DNA of 64,000 bases from Candidatus Chloroploca asiatica (GCF_002532075.1 NZ_LYXE01000090.1:248001-312000); one strand, 5' to 3'. Positions 16,442-26,071 are shown, counted from the stretch's first letter. Translations and numbers: made by a program. The notes: generated by a model not told the origin, from the letters alone.

Positions 16442-17481
16442 GTCTGGTTTCGTGCGAAGGATTGAGCAAAGCCTTCGGCCCGACCTGTGCCGTTGAACAG
16501 GTAAGCATGACGATCCAGCCGGGCGAGATCCTGGCGTTGCTGGGACCAAGTGGCTGTGGCAAGACAACCGTATTACGCATGCTGGCAGGTTTTGAAGCGC
16601 CCGATCAAGGCACGATTGCGCTGGATCAGCGCCTTGTCGCGGGGCCGGGTCTTCATGTGCCACCTGAAGAGCGTCACGTCGGCATGGTCTTTCAGCAGCA
16701 TGCACTCTTTCCACATTTGAATGTCGGGCAAAATGTCGGCTTCGGGCTGCGTGGCAAGGCGCGTGAACGTCAGGCCCAGGTGCAGGCCATGCTCAAACTG
16801 GTCGAGCTCGATGGCTACGAACGACGGATGCCCCACCAGCTTTCAGGGGGTCAACAACAACGGGTAGCGCTGGCACGGGCCCTGGCCCCGAATCCAGCGG
16901 TCTTGCTCCTTGACGAACCATTTAGCAACCTCGACGCGGATTTGCGTACGACCTTGCGGGCGCAGGTACGGACGATCCTCAAACAAGTGGGCACCACGGC
17001 ACTCTTTGTCACGCACGACCAAGAAGAGGCCCTCTTTATGGGCGATCGTATTGCCGTCATGCAAGCCGGGCGCCTCGAACAACTCGCCAGGCCGCAGGAA
17101 CTCTTTCTTGCGCCAGCGACGCGGTTTATTGCCGAATTCATTGGCCTTGCAGCCTTCATTCCTGCGACGGTCACCACAGTGGGGCTTGCGACCGAACTTG
17201 GAACCGTAGCCCAGGCGATTGACGCACCAGTGGGAACCTCGGTTGACATGCTGGTACGCCCCGACGACCTCGAACTGAGCGCTGACCCTCAGGGTAACGC
17301 ACGAATTCTTCGCTGTACCTTTCGGGGGGGCGACTTTCTGTACGATGTCGCCCTTGCCTCGCAACGCACGCTGCGCTGCGTCTGCAACCATGTCCACGAA
17401 TTTGCCCCCGACACCAGGGTGCAAGTCACCCTTGCCCCCGGCCATCCCCTGGCCTGGTTTCACCCATCCGAGGCGAACTAG
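16438..17481 (+). CDS. fbpC: Fe(III) ABC transporter ATP-binding protein
   Basis: A 347-residue ATPase that powers the transporter. All core motifs are present: Walker A GPSGCGKTT (about residues 39-47), Q-loop in VGMVFQQHALFPHL, signature LSGGQQQRVALARAL, Walker B VLLLDEPFSNLD and switch His in LFVTHDQEEAL. The C-terminal 110 residues form a TOBE-like regulatory domain, as in FbpC and other CUT1/ferric-type ATPases. ATG 16438 overlaps the permease stop. Two hairpins close the operon. Confidence 0.92.
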   Translation: MSLVSCEGLSKAFGPTCAVEQVSMTIQPGEILALLGPSGCGKTTVLRMLAGFEAPDQGTIALDQRLVAGPGLHVPPEERHVGMVFQQHALFPHLNVGQNVGFGLRGKARERQAQVQAMLKLVELDGYERRMPHQLSGGQQQRVALARALAPNPAVLLLDEPFSNLDADLRTTLRAQVRTILKQVGTTALFVTHDQEEALFMGDRIAVMQAGRLEQLARPQELFLAPATRFIAEFIGLAAFIPATVTTVGLATELGTVAQAIDAPVGTSVDMLVRPDDLELSADPQGNARILRCTFRGGDFLYDVALASQRTLRCVCNHVHEFAPDTRVQVTLAPGHPLAWFHPSEAN

Positions 17482-17500
17482 GTAGCGTTGGGGTTGCCCC

Positions 17501-17542
17501 AAGCACTGGGTTTTAGGGCTGTCGCCCTAAAACCCAGTGCTT
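17501..17542. terminator. First of two tandem perfect hairpins after fbpC (19 bp)
   Basis: Arms 17501-17519 and 17524-17542 are exact reverse complements around TGTC, 19 bases after the stop codon. The last three bases (CTT) are also the first three bases of the next hairpin. Confidence 0.8.
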
Positions 17543-17590
17543 GTGCGGGCGGAAACGCCCAGTGTCGCTGGGCGTTTCCGCCCGCACAAG
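17540..17590. terminator. Second tandem perfect hairpin after fbpC (23 bp)
   Basis: Arms 17540-17562 and 17568-17590 are exact reverse complements around TGTCG. It overlaps the previous hairpin by three bases. Their unrelated sequences show that they are not simple duplicates of each other. Confidence 0.8.
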
Positions 17591-17783
17591 TGAGATTCAT
17601 GGGGGCCTAAACCCCTGCTGGCAGCAGCGGCTGGTCAATCTGCCCAAATAACACACCATAAATACTAGACACAATATCCATAGCATCATGTCCTCAACGA
17701 GGGGTAGAGTTACGGTGTGCAGCGTGGCCACCGTGGGCCGCGCTTTGTTGTGCGCAAAAGGATTGCGCTAAAGGCAGGGTGTT
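17591..17783. other. Intergenic region before the LysE-type gene
   Basis: No gene is seen. GGGGGCCTAAACCCC forms a small dyad near 17600, and the middle part is AT-rich (AATACTAGACACAATAT near 17656-17673), so a promoter for the exporter is plausible, but I cannot name paired boxes. Confidence 0.3.
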
Positions 17784-18404
17784 GTGGGCGAAATCATCTG
17801 GCTAGGCGTTCTATTAGGGGTCGGGGCAGCACTGTCGGTCGGGCCAATCTTTGTCACGATTGTCCAGGAAGCGGCAACACGGGGGTTTCAGGCGAGCTTC
17901 CGCGTTATTCTCGGTTCGGCCACGGCTGATCTGTTTCTGTTGTTACCCGCCCTTGCCTTTAGCTGGATCATTGCTCAGGTGGCCGCTGCCTCCCTGTGGG
18001 TTGGCCTCTTTGGTGCCCTGTGCCTCTCCTATTTTGCCATCGAAGCGCTCCGCGATGCGCGGCGGCTCTGGCATGCTGAGATGGCAGCGGCAGCACCGCT
18101 CAGCTGGTCGTTCTGGAAGGGGGTTGTGGGCAACCTGGCCAACCCGTTGACCTGGACCTTCTGGCTGGCGACAGGAACGCCGACCATGCTCCGCACATAC
18201 GAACTCGGTGGAGCGATGGGGTTGATCCTCTTTACGATAATCTGGTTTGTGGTTGCTTCAGGGCTCGAGGCACTCATTGCGCTGGCTATTTCACGTTCGG
18301 GCAATGTCATTGGCCCTCGCGGGCAAGCGGTGTTTACGAGTGTGTCGAGTCTTATGTTTTTTGCCCTGGCGGGCATGCTGGTGGTGCAGAGTGTAATGCT
18401 GTAG
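17784..18404 (+). CDS. LysE/RhtB-family exporter
   Basis: A 206-residue inner-membrane protein with about six hydrophobic segments, of the family that exports lysine, threonine, homoserine or related metabolites. Typical features are the N-terminal GVGAALSVGPIFVTIVQEA, which holds the family's G-x-x-x-GP turn, and GNLANPLTWTFWLATG, corresponding to the conserved NPK/NPL-x-x-x-F-W motif after the third helix. The start is GTG 17784 with AGG-rich DNA upstream. The gene is flanked by hairpins on both sides and so is probably a single transcription unit. The substrate is unknown. Confidence 0.85.
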   Translation: MGEIIWLGVLLGVGAALSVGPIFVTIVQEAATRGFQASFRVILGSATADLFLLLPALAFSWIIAQVAAASLWVGLFGALCLSYFAIEALRDARRLWHAEMAAAAPLSWSFWKGVVGNLANPLTWTFWLATGTPTMLRTYELGGAMGLILFTIIWFVVASGLEALIALAISRSGNVIGPRGQAVFTSVSSLMFFALAGMLVVQSVML

Positions 18405-18418
18405 GGCTACCGCGCATT

Positions 18419-18475
18419 TTGTGGATGCAGACGAAAACGGACAGCGAGGCTGTCCGTTTTCGTCTGCATCCACAA
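18419..18475. terminator. Perfect 26-bp hairpin after the exporter gene
   Basis: Arms 18419-18444 and 18450-18475 are exact reverse complements with loop CGAGG, 14 bases after the stop. The stem holds an A4/T4 tract, but no T-run follows the base of the stem. It is one of the two longest perfect stems in the window. Confidence 0.8.
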
Positions 18476-18672
18476 GGGTTTTTCGGGCGCCCACCTTAAC
18501 GTTCATGCGTATTGGACGTGCAGACCTCACCCCCTATTAGATCGGGTAGGTAGGATACCGCCCGACTCACCCTTGACGAATGAGGGCATCCTCGGTACCC
18601 TAGAGTATAGTCCCTTTGTACGTCATATCACAATCTGTTACACGTGCCTTGCATATCCCCGGAGGATAAGTA
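18476..18672. other. Upstream region of propionyl-CoA synthase
   Basis: About 200 bases without a gene. GGAGG at 18661-18665 is the ribosome binding site of the synthase, seven bases before ATG 18673. TTGTAC at 18616 may be a -35 box, but no good -10 follows at the right distance. Confidence 0.35.
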
Positions 18673-21600
18673 ATGTTCGAGGCTCCGTCCCTCGCCCCAC
18701 CGCGCGCTCCGCGCAGCAATCCGATCCTTAGCCGTGTTGACTGGGAGGCTCAACGTAATGCCGTTCTCGATGATCCCGGTACCTTTCATGCTGCCATCGC
18801 CCGCAGTGCTATTCACTGGTACGATGCTGAACTGAACGCCTGGATCACCTGGGACGAGGCCGCAGCCCGCTGGACAGGCCTCGATGCGCGTAACGGCGCA
18901 GTTGTTGAAGTGCCCTATGGGGCTGAGCATCAGCCCTGGGTGCGTACGTTTAATGATGATAATCCCCCCCACTACCGCTGGTTCGAAGGTGGCCTGACCA
19001 ACGCCTGTTTCAATGAGGTTGATCGCCACGTCCTCAACGGTTTTGGGGATGAAATCGCCTACTACTTCGAGGGCGACCGCTGGGATAGCTCGCTCAATGG
19101 TGGGCGCGGCGGCCCGGTAGTGCATACCAGCATTACCCGCAAGCAGATGATGCTTGAAGTCGTCAAGGCAGCCCTGGTGCTTCAGGGGTTGGGGTTGAAA
19201 CAGGGCGATCGCATTGCCCTCAATATGCCCAATATTCTTGATCAGATCTACTACACCGAGGCCGCCAAGCGTCTGGGCATTGTCTATACGCCTGTTTTCG
19301 GTGGTTTTTCTGATAAGACCCTCTCGGATCGCATCCATAATGCAGGTGCCGAGGTGGTCATCACCTCAGATGGTGCCTACCGCAATGCACAGATCGTGCC
19401 CTATAAAGAGGTCTATACCGACCAGGCGCTCGATAAGTTTATCCCGGTCGAGATGGCAATCAGCATTGTTGAACAGACCTTGACGCAACTTGGCCTTGCG
19501 GCGGCGAAGGCCGAGATGATGCTCAAGATCGTCAAGGAGACAATTGCCGAGGATATTACTGTAGAGCGCTCGGATGTGATGCGTGGCGTCGGCAAGGCGC
19601 TGCAAGAGATGAGCGATCTGGATGTGGCCGAGCAGTCGCAGATCCGCACTGCGGTCGCGATGGCGCTAGTGGCTTCGCCGGCTCGTGTCAAGGCCGTCGT
19701 CGTGGTGCGCCATACGGGCCAGGATATTCTCTGGCGCCCTGAGCGTGATGTGTGGAGCCACGATCTGATGGAGACGGCAACGGCGAAGTTGTTTGAACTC
19801 GCCACTGCTGCCGGTGTGGCCGTCAAGAGTGAGAAAGAGTTGCTCGCACTGCCGACAGAGCAGTTCGTGCAGGCACTCTATGCCGCTGTGCCCTGTACCC
19901 CGGTTGATGCCGAGTATCCGATGTTTATCATCTATACCTCGGGCTCAACAGGCAAACCCAAGGGTGTGGTGCATGTCCATGGTGGCTATGTCGCTGGCCT
20001 GGCGCACACGATGAAGGTGAGCTTTGACGCCGAGCCAGGTGATATCATCTTTGTGATCGCTGATCCGGGCTGGATTACCGGTCAGAGCTATATGATCAGT
20101 GCGACGATGAGCTCGCGCTGTATTGGCGTGCTCGTCGAAGGCTCACCGGTCTTCCCCAGTGCTGGCCGCTATTCGAGCATCATCGAGCGCCACAAAGTGC
20201 AGATCTTCAAGGCTGGCGTGACCTTCCTCAAGAGCGTGATGACCAACCAGCAGAATGTCGCCGACGTACAGCAGTACGATATGAGCACCCTGCGTGTCTG
20301 TACCTTCTGTGCCGAGCCTGTTTCACCAGCGGTGCAGCAGTTTGGGATGGAGGTCATGTCGCCCCAGTATATCAATTCGTACTGGGCAACTGAGCATGGT
20401 GGCATTGTCTGGACCCACTTCTATGGCAACGAGGATTATCCGCTGCGCCCCGACGCGCACACCTACCCACTACCCTGGGTACTTGGTGATGTCTGGATCA
20501 GTGAGTTGCAGGCCGATGGCACCACGGCAACGTACCGCCAGGCCGAGACCGAGGAAAAGGGTGAGATTGTTATTACCCTGCCCTATCCTTATCTCACGCG
20601 GACGATCTGGGGTGATGTGGATGGCTTCAAGAAGGTGATCGCGGGCGAACAGCCGCTGACCGCGTGGATTGGCGATGGCGATCGCTACGCCAAGACCTAC
20701 TGGCGTCGCGGGCCTGATGGTCAGTGGGCCTATGTCCAGGGCGACTTCGCGATGAAGTATGCCGATAGTAGCTTTACCCTGCATGGCCGCTCGGACGATG
20801 TGATCAATGTGTCGGGCCACCGGATGGGAACCGAAGAGATCGAGGGCGCGATCCTGCGTGATAAGCAGACGACCCCCGACTCGCCGGTTGGCAACTGTAT
20901 TGTGGTCGGCGCACCGCACCGCGAAAAGGGTCTGACCCCGCTCGCCTTTGTGTTGACGGCACCCGGCCACCGCCTCACCAGCAATGATCGCCGCCGCCTC
21001 GATGACTTGGTACGCAACGAGAAGGGTATCGTAGCCGTACCCGAGGACTATATCGAAGTCACGGCCTTCCCCGAAACGCGGAGCGGCAAGTATGTGCGGC
21101 GTTTCTTGCGCAACCTGATGCTCGATGAGACGCTTGGCGATACGAGTACCCTGCGCAATCCTGAGATACTCGACGAACTAACCGAGAAGATCGATGCTTG
21201 GAAGCGCAAACAGCAACTTGCCGATGAGCAGCAGATTTTCGAGCGCTATCGCTACTTCCGCATCGAGTACCACGCCCTCAAGGGCAGTGGGGTCGCGCAG
21301 AAGAGCACGGCCCTGCGACGGCTGGCGATTGTAACCATCACCAACCCGCCGGTCAATGCGCTGAACGAGCGTGCGCTTGACGAGTTGAATACGATTGTTG
21401 ACCACCTGGCTCGCCGCGAGGATGTTGCCGCCGTGATCTTCACTGGTCAAGGCACCAAGAGCTTTGTGGCTGGTGCGGATATCCGTCAGTTGCTCGAAGA
21501 TATGCACACCTTCGAGGATGCGATTGCCCTGCCGAATAACGCCCACCTCGCCTTCCGCAAGATCGAGCGGATGGACAAGCCATGTATCGCAGCCATCAAT

Positions 21601-24153
21601 GGTGTCGCGCTTGGTGGCGGTCTCGAATTTGCGCTCGCGTGTCACTATCGCGTTGCCGATGAGCACGCCGAGTTTGGTCAGCCCGAGATTAACCTGCGCA
21701 TGTTGCCCGGCTACGGTGGTACGCAGCGCCTTCCCCGCTTGCTCTACAAGCGCTCGAATGGCACCGGAACCCTGCGTGCGCTCGAGATGATCCTGGGTGG
21801 GCGCAGCATTACCTCGGAAGAGGCGCTTGAAATTGGCTTGATCGATCACCTGGCAACCCAAACCGAGGATGCAGTTAATTTCGCTGGTGCCCTGGTGCGT
21901 GAGTATGCCACGGGTGCGGGCGTGCTGAAAACCGCCTTCGAGCGCCGCAAGGCGGCTCTGGTCAACTGGGAGAAGCCGCAAGCCCACTTTGTGCAGGACG
22001 AACTGAATGCGATTATCCAGAATCCTCGCATACAGCGCATTCTGAAGCAATCGGAGGGTGCCGGCCGCACCAAGGCTGTGCAGCGAGCCATCGAGGCTAT
22101 CACCATTGGTTTCGAGCAGGGCTTCGAGCAGGGCCTCGCCCACGAAGCGAAACTCTTTGCCGAGGCGGTGGTTGATCCTGAAGGCGGCAAGAAGGGTATC
22201 CAGGACTTTATGGATAAGCGCAGCGAACCGCTGCCCACCCGCCGCACCTTGGTCACCGCCGAGCAAGAGAAACTCTACCTGGAGACCGAGCAATTGCTGC
22301 CGGTTGGCTCGCCCTTCTTCCCAGGGGTGACGCCACTTCCCACGTGGCAGTACGCCCAGGGTGTTATCCGTGACCCCGAAACCGGCGAAGATCTGGTCGG
22401 TGACCCAATTGATGCCGAGCGCGAGGTGATCATTCCAGTCGAGAAGCCCCGCCCAAATCAGGCGTTGCTCTATATCCTGGCCAGCGAAGTCAACTTCAAT
22501 GACATCTGGGCAATTACGGGTATTCCGGTCTCGCTCTTTGATGAGCACGACCGGGACTGGCACATCACTGGGTCGGGCGGTGTTGCCATTGTGGCGACGC
22601 TTGGCGAAGAACTGCGTCGCGAAGGCCGCCTCAAAGTCGGCGATCTGGTCGCCGTCTACTCCGGTCAGAGCAATGTGCTCTCGCCGATGATGGGCCTCGA
22701 CCCGATGGCGGCTGATTTTGTCATCCAGGGCTACAATACGCCCGATGGCTCACATCAGCAGTTTATGCTGGCCCAGGCACCGCAGTGTCTGCCGCTAGCC
22801 CCAGATATGTCGCTTGAGGCGGCAGGGAGCTTTATGCTCAATCTGGGTACGGCCTACCGCGCACTCTTTACGACACTACAGATCAAGGCCGGCAAGAGTG
22901 TCTTCATCGAGGGTGCCGCCACCGGTACTGGTCTTGACGCAGCCCGCTCGGCAGCGCGCAACGGCCTGCGGGTGATCGGCATGGTCTCGAGCGAAGAACG
23001 CGCCAGGACGTTGATGGAGGCAGGTGGCAAAGGTACGATCAACCGCAAGCATCCGTCAATTGCCAACATCTTCACACGCATCCCGTCTGATCCGTCACAG
23101 TGGGCGGCGTGGGAGAAGGCTGGCGAGCCGTTGCTCGATCTCTATCGTCAGCAGAACAACCATCATCTGGCTGACTATGCGATCTCGCACGCTGGTGAGC
23201 AGGCGTTTGGCCGCAGCTTCCAGTTGCTCGGTGAGCCGCGTGATGGGCATATTCCGGTGCTAACCTTCTACGGGGCTAGCTCGGGTTATCACTTCACCTT
23301 CCTCGGCAAGCCAGGCCACTCGAGTCCCGAAGAGATGATGCGTCGGGCGGGTCTGCGCGGCGGTCAAGCGGTAATGATCTACTACGGTGTCGACGGCAAG
23401 TCACTTGTGGACGAGCCCGGTCTTGAGGCCATCGAGGCAGCTCGTGCGCTCGGGGCACGCATCGTGGTGGTGGCGTATACCGATGCTCAGCGCGAGTTTG
23501 TGTTCAGTCTCGGCTTTGGAGCATCGTTGCGTGGCGTGGTCAGTATCGAAGAGTTGCATCGCCGCTATGGTGAGGACTTTGACTGGCCCGACACGATGCC
23601 CGATCTACCCGACTCCAAGACGGATCCCGAGGGCCTGAAGGAGGCGATCCGGCGCTTCAATGACCTGACCTTCAAGCCACTGGGCAGTGCCATTGGTGGC
23701 TTCCTGACGAGTGCGGATAACCCCCGTGGCTATCCCGACATGATCATCGAGCGAGCGGGCCACGATACGCTCAACGTCAGTGCAATGCTGGTCAAGCCGT
23801 TCATCGGGCGGATCGTCTACTTTGAAGAGATGGGCGGGCGGCGCTACTCCTTCTTTGCCCCGCAGATCTGGATGCGTCAGCGCCGGGTCTACATGCCAAC
23901 CGTCAACCTCTGGGGCACGCATCTCTCGAATGCCTACGAGATCCTGCGGCTCAGCGACGAGATCAGTGCCGGCCTGCTCTCGATCACCGAACCGCTGGTG
24001 GTCGATTGGCAGGAACTCAAGGAAGCGCACCAGGCGATGTGGGAGAACCGCCACGCTGGTTCAACCTACGTGCTCAACCACGCCCTGCCGCGCATCGGCC
24101 TGAAGAACAAGGACGAACTGTACGAAGCCTGGGCTGAGAGCATGCGCTCATAA
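18673..24153 (+). CDS. pcs: Propionyl-CoA synthase (trifunctional fusion)
   Basis: This converts 3-hydroxypropionate to propionyl-CoA using CoA, ATP and NADPH, a key step of the 3-hydroxypropionate bicycle. The 1826-residue protein joins three enzymes. The acyl-CoA synthetase part (about 1-870) has TSGSTGKPKG at 422-431 and the catalytic Lys region PETRSGKY near 800. The enoyl-CoA hydratase part (about 885-1150) has NGVALGGGLE at 976-985 and GQPEINLRMLPGYGGTQRLP from 1002, with both catalytic Glu residues present. The reductase part (about 1230-1826) is a medium-chain reductase with GAATGTGLDAA near 1414. A repeated FEQGFEQG near 1140 looks like a four-residue duplication. It is flanked by hairpins, so it is monocistronic. 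Confidence 0.97.
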   Translation: MFEAPSLAPPRAPRSNPILSRVDWEAQRNAVLDDPGTFHAAIARSAIHWYDAELNAWITWDEAAARWTGLDARNGAVVEVPYGAEHQPWVRTFNDDNPPHYRWFEGGLTNACFNEVDRHVLNGFGDEIAYYFEGDRWDSSLNGGRGGPVVHTSITRKQMMLEVVKAALVLQGLGLKQGDRIALNMPNILDQIYYTEAAKRLGIVYTPVFGGFSDKTLSDRIHNAGAEVVITSDGAYRNAQIVPYKEVYTDQALDKFIPVEMAISIVEQTLTQLGLAAAKAEMMLKIVKETIAEDITVERSDVMRGVGKALQEMSDLDVAEQSQIRTAVAMALVASPARVKAVVVVRHTGQDILWRPERDVWSHDLMETATAKLFELATAAGVAVKSEKELLALPTEQFVQALYAAVPCTPVDAEYPMFIIYTSGSTGKPKGVVHVHGGYVAGLAHTMKVSFDAEPGDIIFVIADPGWITGQSYMISATMSSRCIGVLVEGSPVFPSAGRYSSIIERHKVQIFKAGVTFLKSVMTNQQNVADVQQYDMSTLRVCTFCAEPVSPAVQQFGMEVMSPQYINSYWATEHGGIVWTHFYGNEDYPLRPDAHTYPLPWVLGDVWISELQADGTTATYRQAETEEKGEIVITLPYPYLTRTIWGDVDGFKKVIAGEQPLTAWIGDGDRYAKTYWRRGPDGQWAYVQGDFAMKYADSSFTLHGRSDDVINVSGHRMGTEEIEGAILRDKQTTPDSPVGNCIVVGAPHREKGLTPLAFVLTAPGHRLTSNDRRRLDDLVRNEKGIVAVPEDYIEVTAFPETRSGKYVRRFLRNLMLDETLGDTSTLRNPEILDELTEKIDAWKRKQQLADEQQIFERYRYFRIEYHALKGSGVAQKSTALRRLAIVTITNPPVNALNERALDELNTIVDHLARREDVAAVIFTGQGTKSFVAGADIRQLLEDMHTFEDAIALPNNAHLAFRKIERMDKPCIAAINGVALGGGLEFALACHYRVADEHAEFGQPEINLRMLPGYGGTQRLPRLLYKRSNGTGTLRALEMILGGRSITSEEALEIGLIDHLATQTEDAVNFAGALVREYATGAGVLKTAFERRKAALVNWEKPQAHFVQDELNAIIQNPRIQRILKQSEGAGRTKAVQRAIEAITIGFEQGFEQGLAHEAKLFAEAVVDPEGGKKGIQDFMDKRSEPLPTRRTLVTAEQEKLYLETEQLLPVGSPFFPGVTPLPTWQYAQGVIRDPETGEDLVGDPIDAEREVIIPVEKPRPNQALLYILASEVNFNDIWAITGIPVSLFDEHDRDWHITGSGGVAIVATLGEELRREGRLKVGDLVAVYSGQSNVLSPMMGLDPMAADFVIQGYNTPDGSHQQFMLAQAPQCLPLAPDMSLEAAGSFMLNLGTAYRALFTTLQIKAGKSVFIEGAATGTGLDAARSAARNGLRVIGMVSSEERARTLMEAGGKGTINRKHPSIANIFTRIPSDPSQWAAWEKAGEPLLDLYRQQNNHHLADYAISHAGEQAFGRSFQLLGEPRDGHIPVLTFYGASSGYHFTFLGKPGHSSPEEMMRRAGLRGGQAVMIYYGVDGKSLVDEPGLEAIEAARALGARIVVVAYTDAQREFVFSLGFGASLRGVVSIEELHRRYGEDFDWPDTMPDLPDSKTDPEGLKEAIRRFNDLTFKPLGSAIGGFLTSADNPRGYPDMIIERAGHDTLNVSAMLVKPFIGRIVYFEEMGGRRYSFFAPQIWMRQRRVYMPTVNLWGTHLSNAYEILRLSDEISAGLLSITEPLVVDWQELKEAHQAMWENRHAGSTYVLNHALPRIGLKNKDELYEAWAESMRS

Positions 24154-24170
24154 GCCTGAATACATAGAAG

Positions 24171-24212
24171 TACCAAAGTGGGGTGGCGCTGATGCGCCAC
24201 CCCACTTTGGTA
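24171..24212. terminator. Perfect 19-bp hairpin between convergent genes
   Basis: Arms 24171-24189 and 24194-24212 pair perfectly around TGAT. It lies 17 bases after the pcs stop and 44 bases from the end of the convergent gene, so it can serve both strands. Confidence 0.8.
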
Positions 24213-24256
24213 TCTTGCCAGGGTATAAAGCTGGTTAAAGCCTCGGGCTTAGGTCA

Positions 24257-26035
24257 TTACAGCATCGTGGCTAATTCATCATAGCGGGCAGCGATGATCG
24301 CTTCAAGTTCATCGCGGAGGCCCGGGCCTTTGACCTTACGGTGAACAATTTTGCGCATCTGCCGACTGAGTTCGGCATCGTGCAAGCTATCGGTCAGCCA
24401 GTAAGCAAAATCGTTGCGGTAGAGATGATATTCCAGGGTTGCAATTGGCACGCGCCCGATAAGCAAGCGGAACTCAGCGAGATTCGCGGCGGTTCCGTGC
24501 ATGGTGCCCGTCTCGTCACGAAAGACAAACCATTTATTGCGTGGCAAGGGGACGGTGACATACTTATGCAGGTGTCGAATGTGAGGCATGCGGCGGAGAC
24601 CCGTGCGAAAGATAATATTATGCTCAGAGGCAGCACCGTGCATTGGCGTCGGCCCCAGATCGGCCAGATACGCATGGCCCCGCGGCAAAGCGGGAATCTG
24701 CATACGGGTGTGTGCCCAATTGGGAGTGTTGCCAAGCAATTCATCGAAGAGCGCTAGATCTTCGGGGGTCGTGGTATTCGTAATCGCCCAGACTTGCACC
24801 GCCTCAAGGAGTGGCCGGGCAATCAGACTGGGCCGATAGCTTACCATCGCCACCCCGCCACCTGCCATCAGCGCCTGAACCGTGCCCGTATAGGGCGACT
24901 TCCATGCCGGATAGCTCTGCTGGATTTCGTCGAGCAAGATCCAGTGTGGGCGACTGCGACGGATGCGGAGATCGAGCAACTCGCGGAGCAACCGTTCAAG
25001 GTAATCATTACGAGCTTCCTGCTCCATTGAAGAAAGGTCAACGATCAGGTTGGCATTGCCATACTCGCAAAGGGTTATGGCATCACCGACGCGTTGCTGG
25101 TGCGAATTCTGACTACCAACCAGCATCGTATGTGGTAGCGCCGCGAGGCTGCGATAATCACCCTCGGGATCAATAACGACAACCTGATAACCCTGAGCGA
25201 TTAATTCCTCGGCAAGCAGACCAGCAAGCCAGGATTTGCCGCTCCCACTTGCACCACCAATCGACCAGACGCGATCGACCAGGTGCCAGGGATCCAGGTG
25301 AAATGGCTGCTGACCAAGCTGATACCCCAGGGCAAGCTGACGCTCTGGACGCATGGGGCGGGCAGGCAGCGTCCCATCGATCAACTGCCCAAGCAACTGG
25401 CGCATCCCAGCACCAGATGGCTTATCGAGCACGAGATCAGCGGTAGCCTTTAATTCAGGGGTTGCATTCGCAACCGCAACCGCCAACTCACTTGCCTGCA
25501 ACAGACTCAGGTCATTTTCCGCATCGCCACATGCAACCACATTATGGAGGGAAAGGCCGAGTTCGCGCAGCACAAACGCCAGCCCGGTTCCTTTGGTCGC
25601 CCCCTGGGGCAAAACCATGACCGATCCAAGGTTGTACTCAATGCTAGCACCGCCACCACACTCACGCAGCACCTCAATAATAGGCTGATCATGAGGAACG
25701 TGCGTTGCAACCAGGGCCATGCCGTGTTCAAGAGGGATTGGCAAAGCGAGCAAGCGTTCGAGCAACCCCTGTTGCAAGCGACCAAAAGGCAAGATGACAC
25801 TATCCTGGCGCGGCAAATAGATAACTGCCCCATTTTCGGCCACAATCGCATCAAAAACTTCAGCAAACGGGCCATCAGGCGCAAACGTCGCCAGCGAGCG
25901 CCCAGTCACAAGGATCAGGGTCTTCTGCGCCTGTTTCGCCTTGCGGAGAGCCTGCCAGGTTGCGGAGGCAACGTGACCATGCTCAGCCAGGGTGCCATCC
26001 AGATCGGAAGCCAGAATTGACAGATGCACAAGCAC
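24257..26035 (-). CDS. HAD-IIB phosphatase fused to a HerA-like ATPase
   Basis: A 592-residue two-domain protein. Residues 1-205 are a Cof-type HAD phosphatase: nucleophile motif DLDGTL (11-16), TGRS (44-47), Lys in GATKGTG (145-151) and GDAENDL (170-176). After a linker, residues 255-480 form a HerA/VirB4-like ATPase with Walker A GGASGSGKS (260-268), VVVIDPEGDY (286-295), and Walker B HWILLDEIQQ (364-373). The phosphatase could act on a phosphorylated sugar or nucleotide, and the ATPase may assemble into a hexamer. The fusion suggests coupled action that I cannot name. The start is GTG 26035, or in-frame GTG 26029, which has better spacing to GAGG. Confidence 0.82.
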   Translation of the reverse strand: MLVHLSILASDLDGTLAEHGHVASATWQALRKAKQAQKTLILVTGRSLATFAPDGPFAEVFDAIVAENGAVIYLPRQDSVILPFGRLQQGLLERLLALPIPLEHGMALVATHVPHDQPIIEVLRECGGGASIEYNLGSVMVLPQGATKGTGLAFVLRELGLSLHNVVACGDAENDLSLLQASELAVAVANATPELKATADLVLDKPSGAGMRQLLGQLIDGTLPARPMRPERQLALGYQLGQQPFHLDPWHLVDRVWSIGGASGSGKSWLAGLLAEELIAQGYQVVVIDPEGDYRSLAALPHTMLVGSQNSHQQRVGDAITLCEYGNANLIVDLSSMEQEARNDYLERLLRELLDLRIRRSRPHWILLDEIQQSYPAWKSPYTGTVQALMAGGGVAMVSYRPSLIARPLLEAVQVWAITNTTTPEDLALFDELLGNTPNWAHTRMQIPALPRGHAYLADLGPTPMHGAASEHNIIFRTGLRRMPHIRHLHKYVTVPLPRNKWFVFRDETGTMHGTAANLAEFRLLIGRVPIATLEYHLYRNDFAYWLTDSLHDAELSRQMRKIVHRKVKGPGLRDELEAIIAARYDELATML

Positions 26036-26071
26036 ACCTCGCTTTCGTCATCGAAAGACAGGTGAAGGTGC

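Noticed and set aside
21178-22563. Long open frame of 461 codons on the minus strand inside pcs
   Set aside because: It is antisense to the well-supported hydratase and reductase region. The GC-rich codon pattern of pcs keeps that frame open, and its translation shows no family motif.
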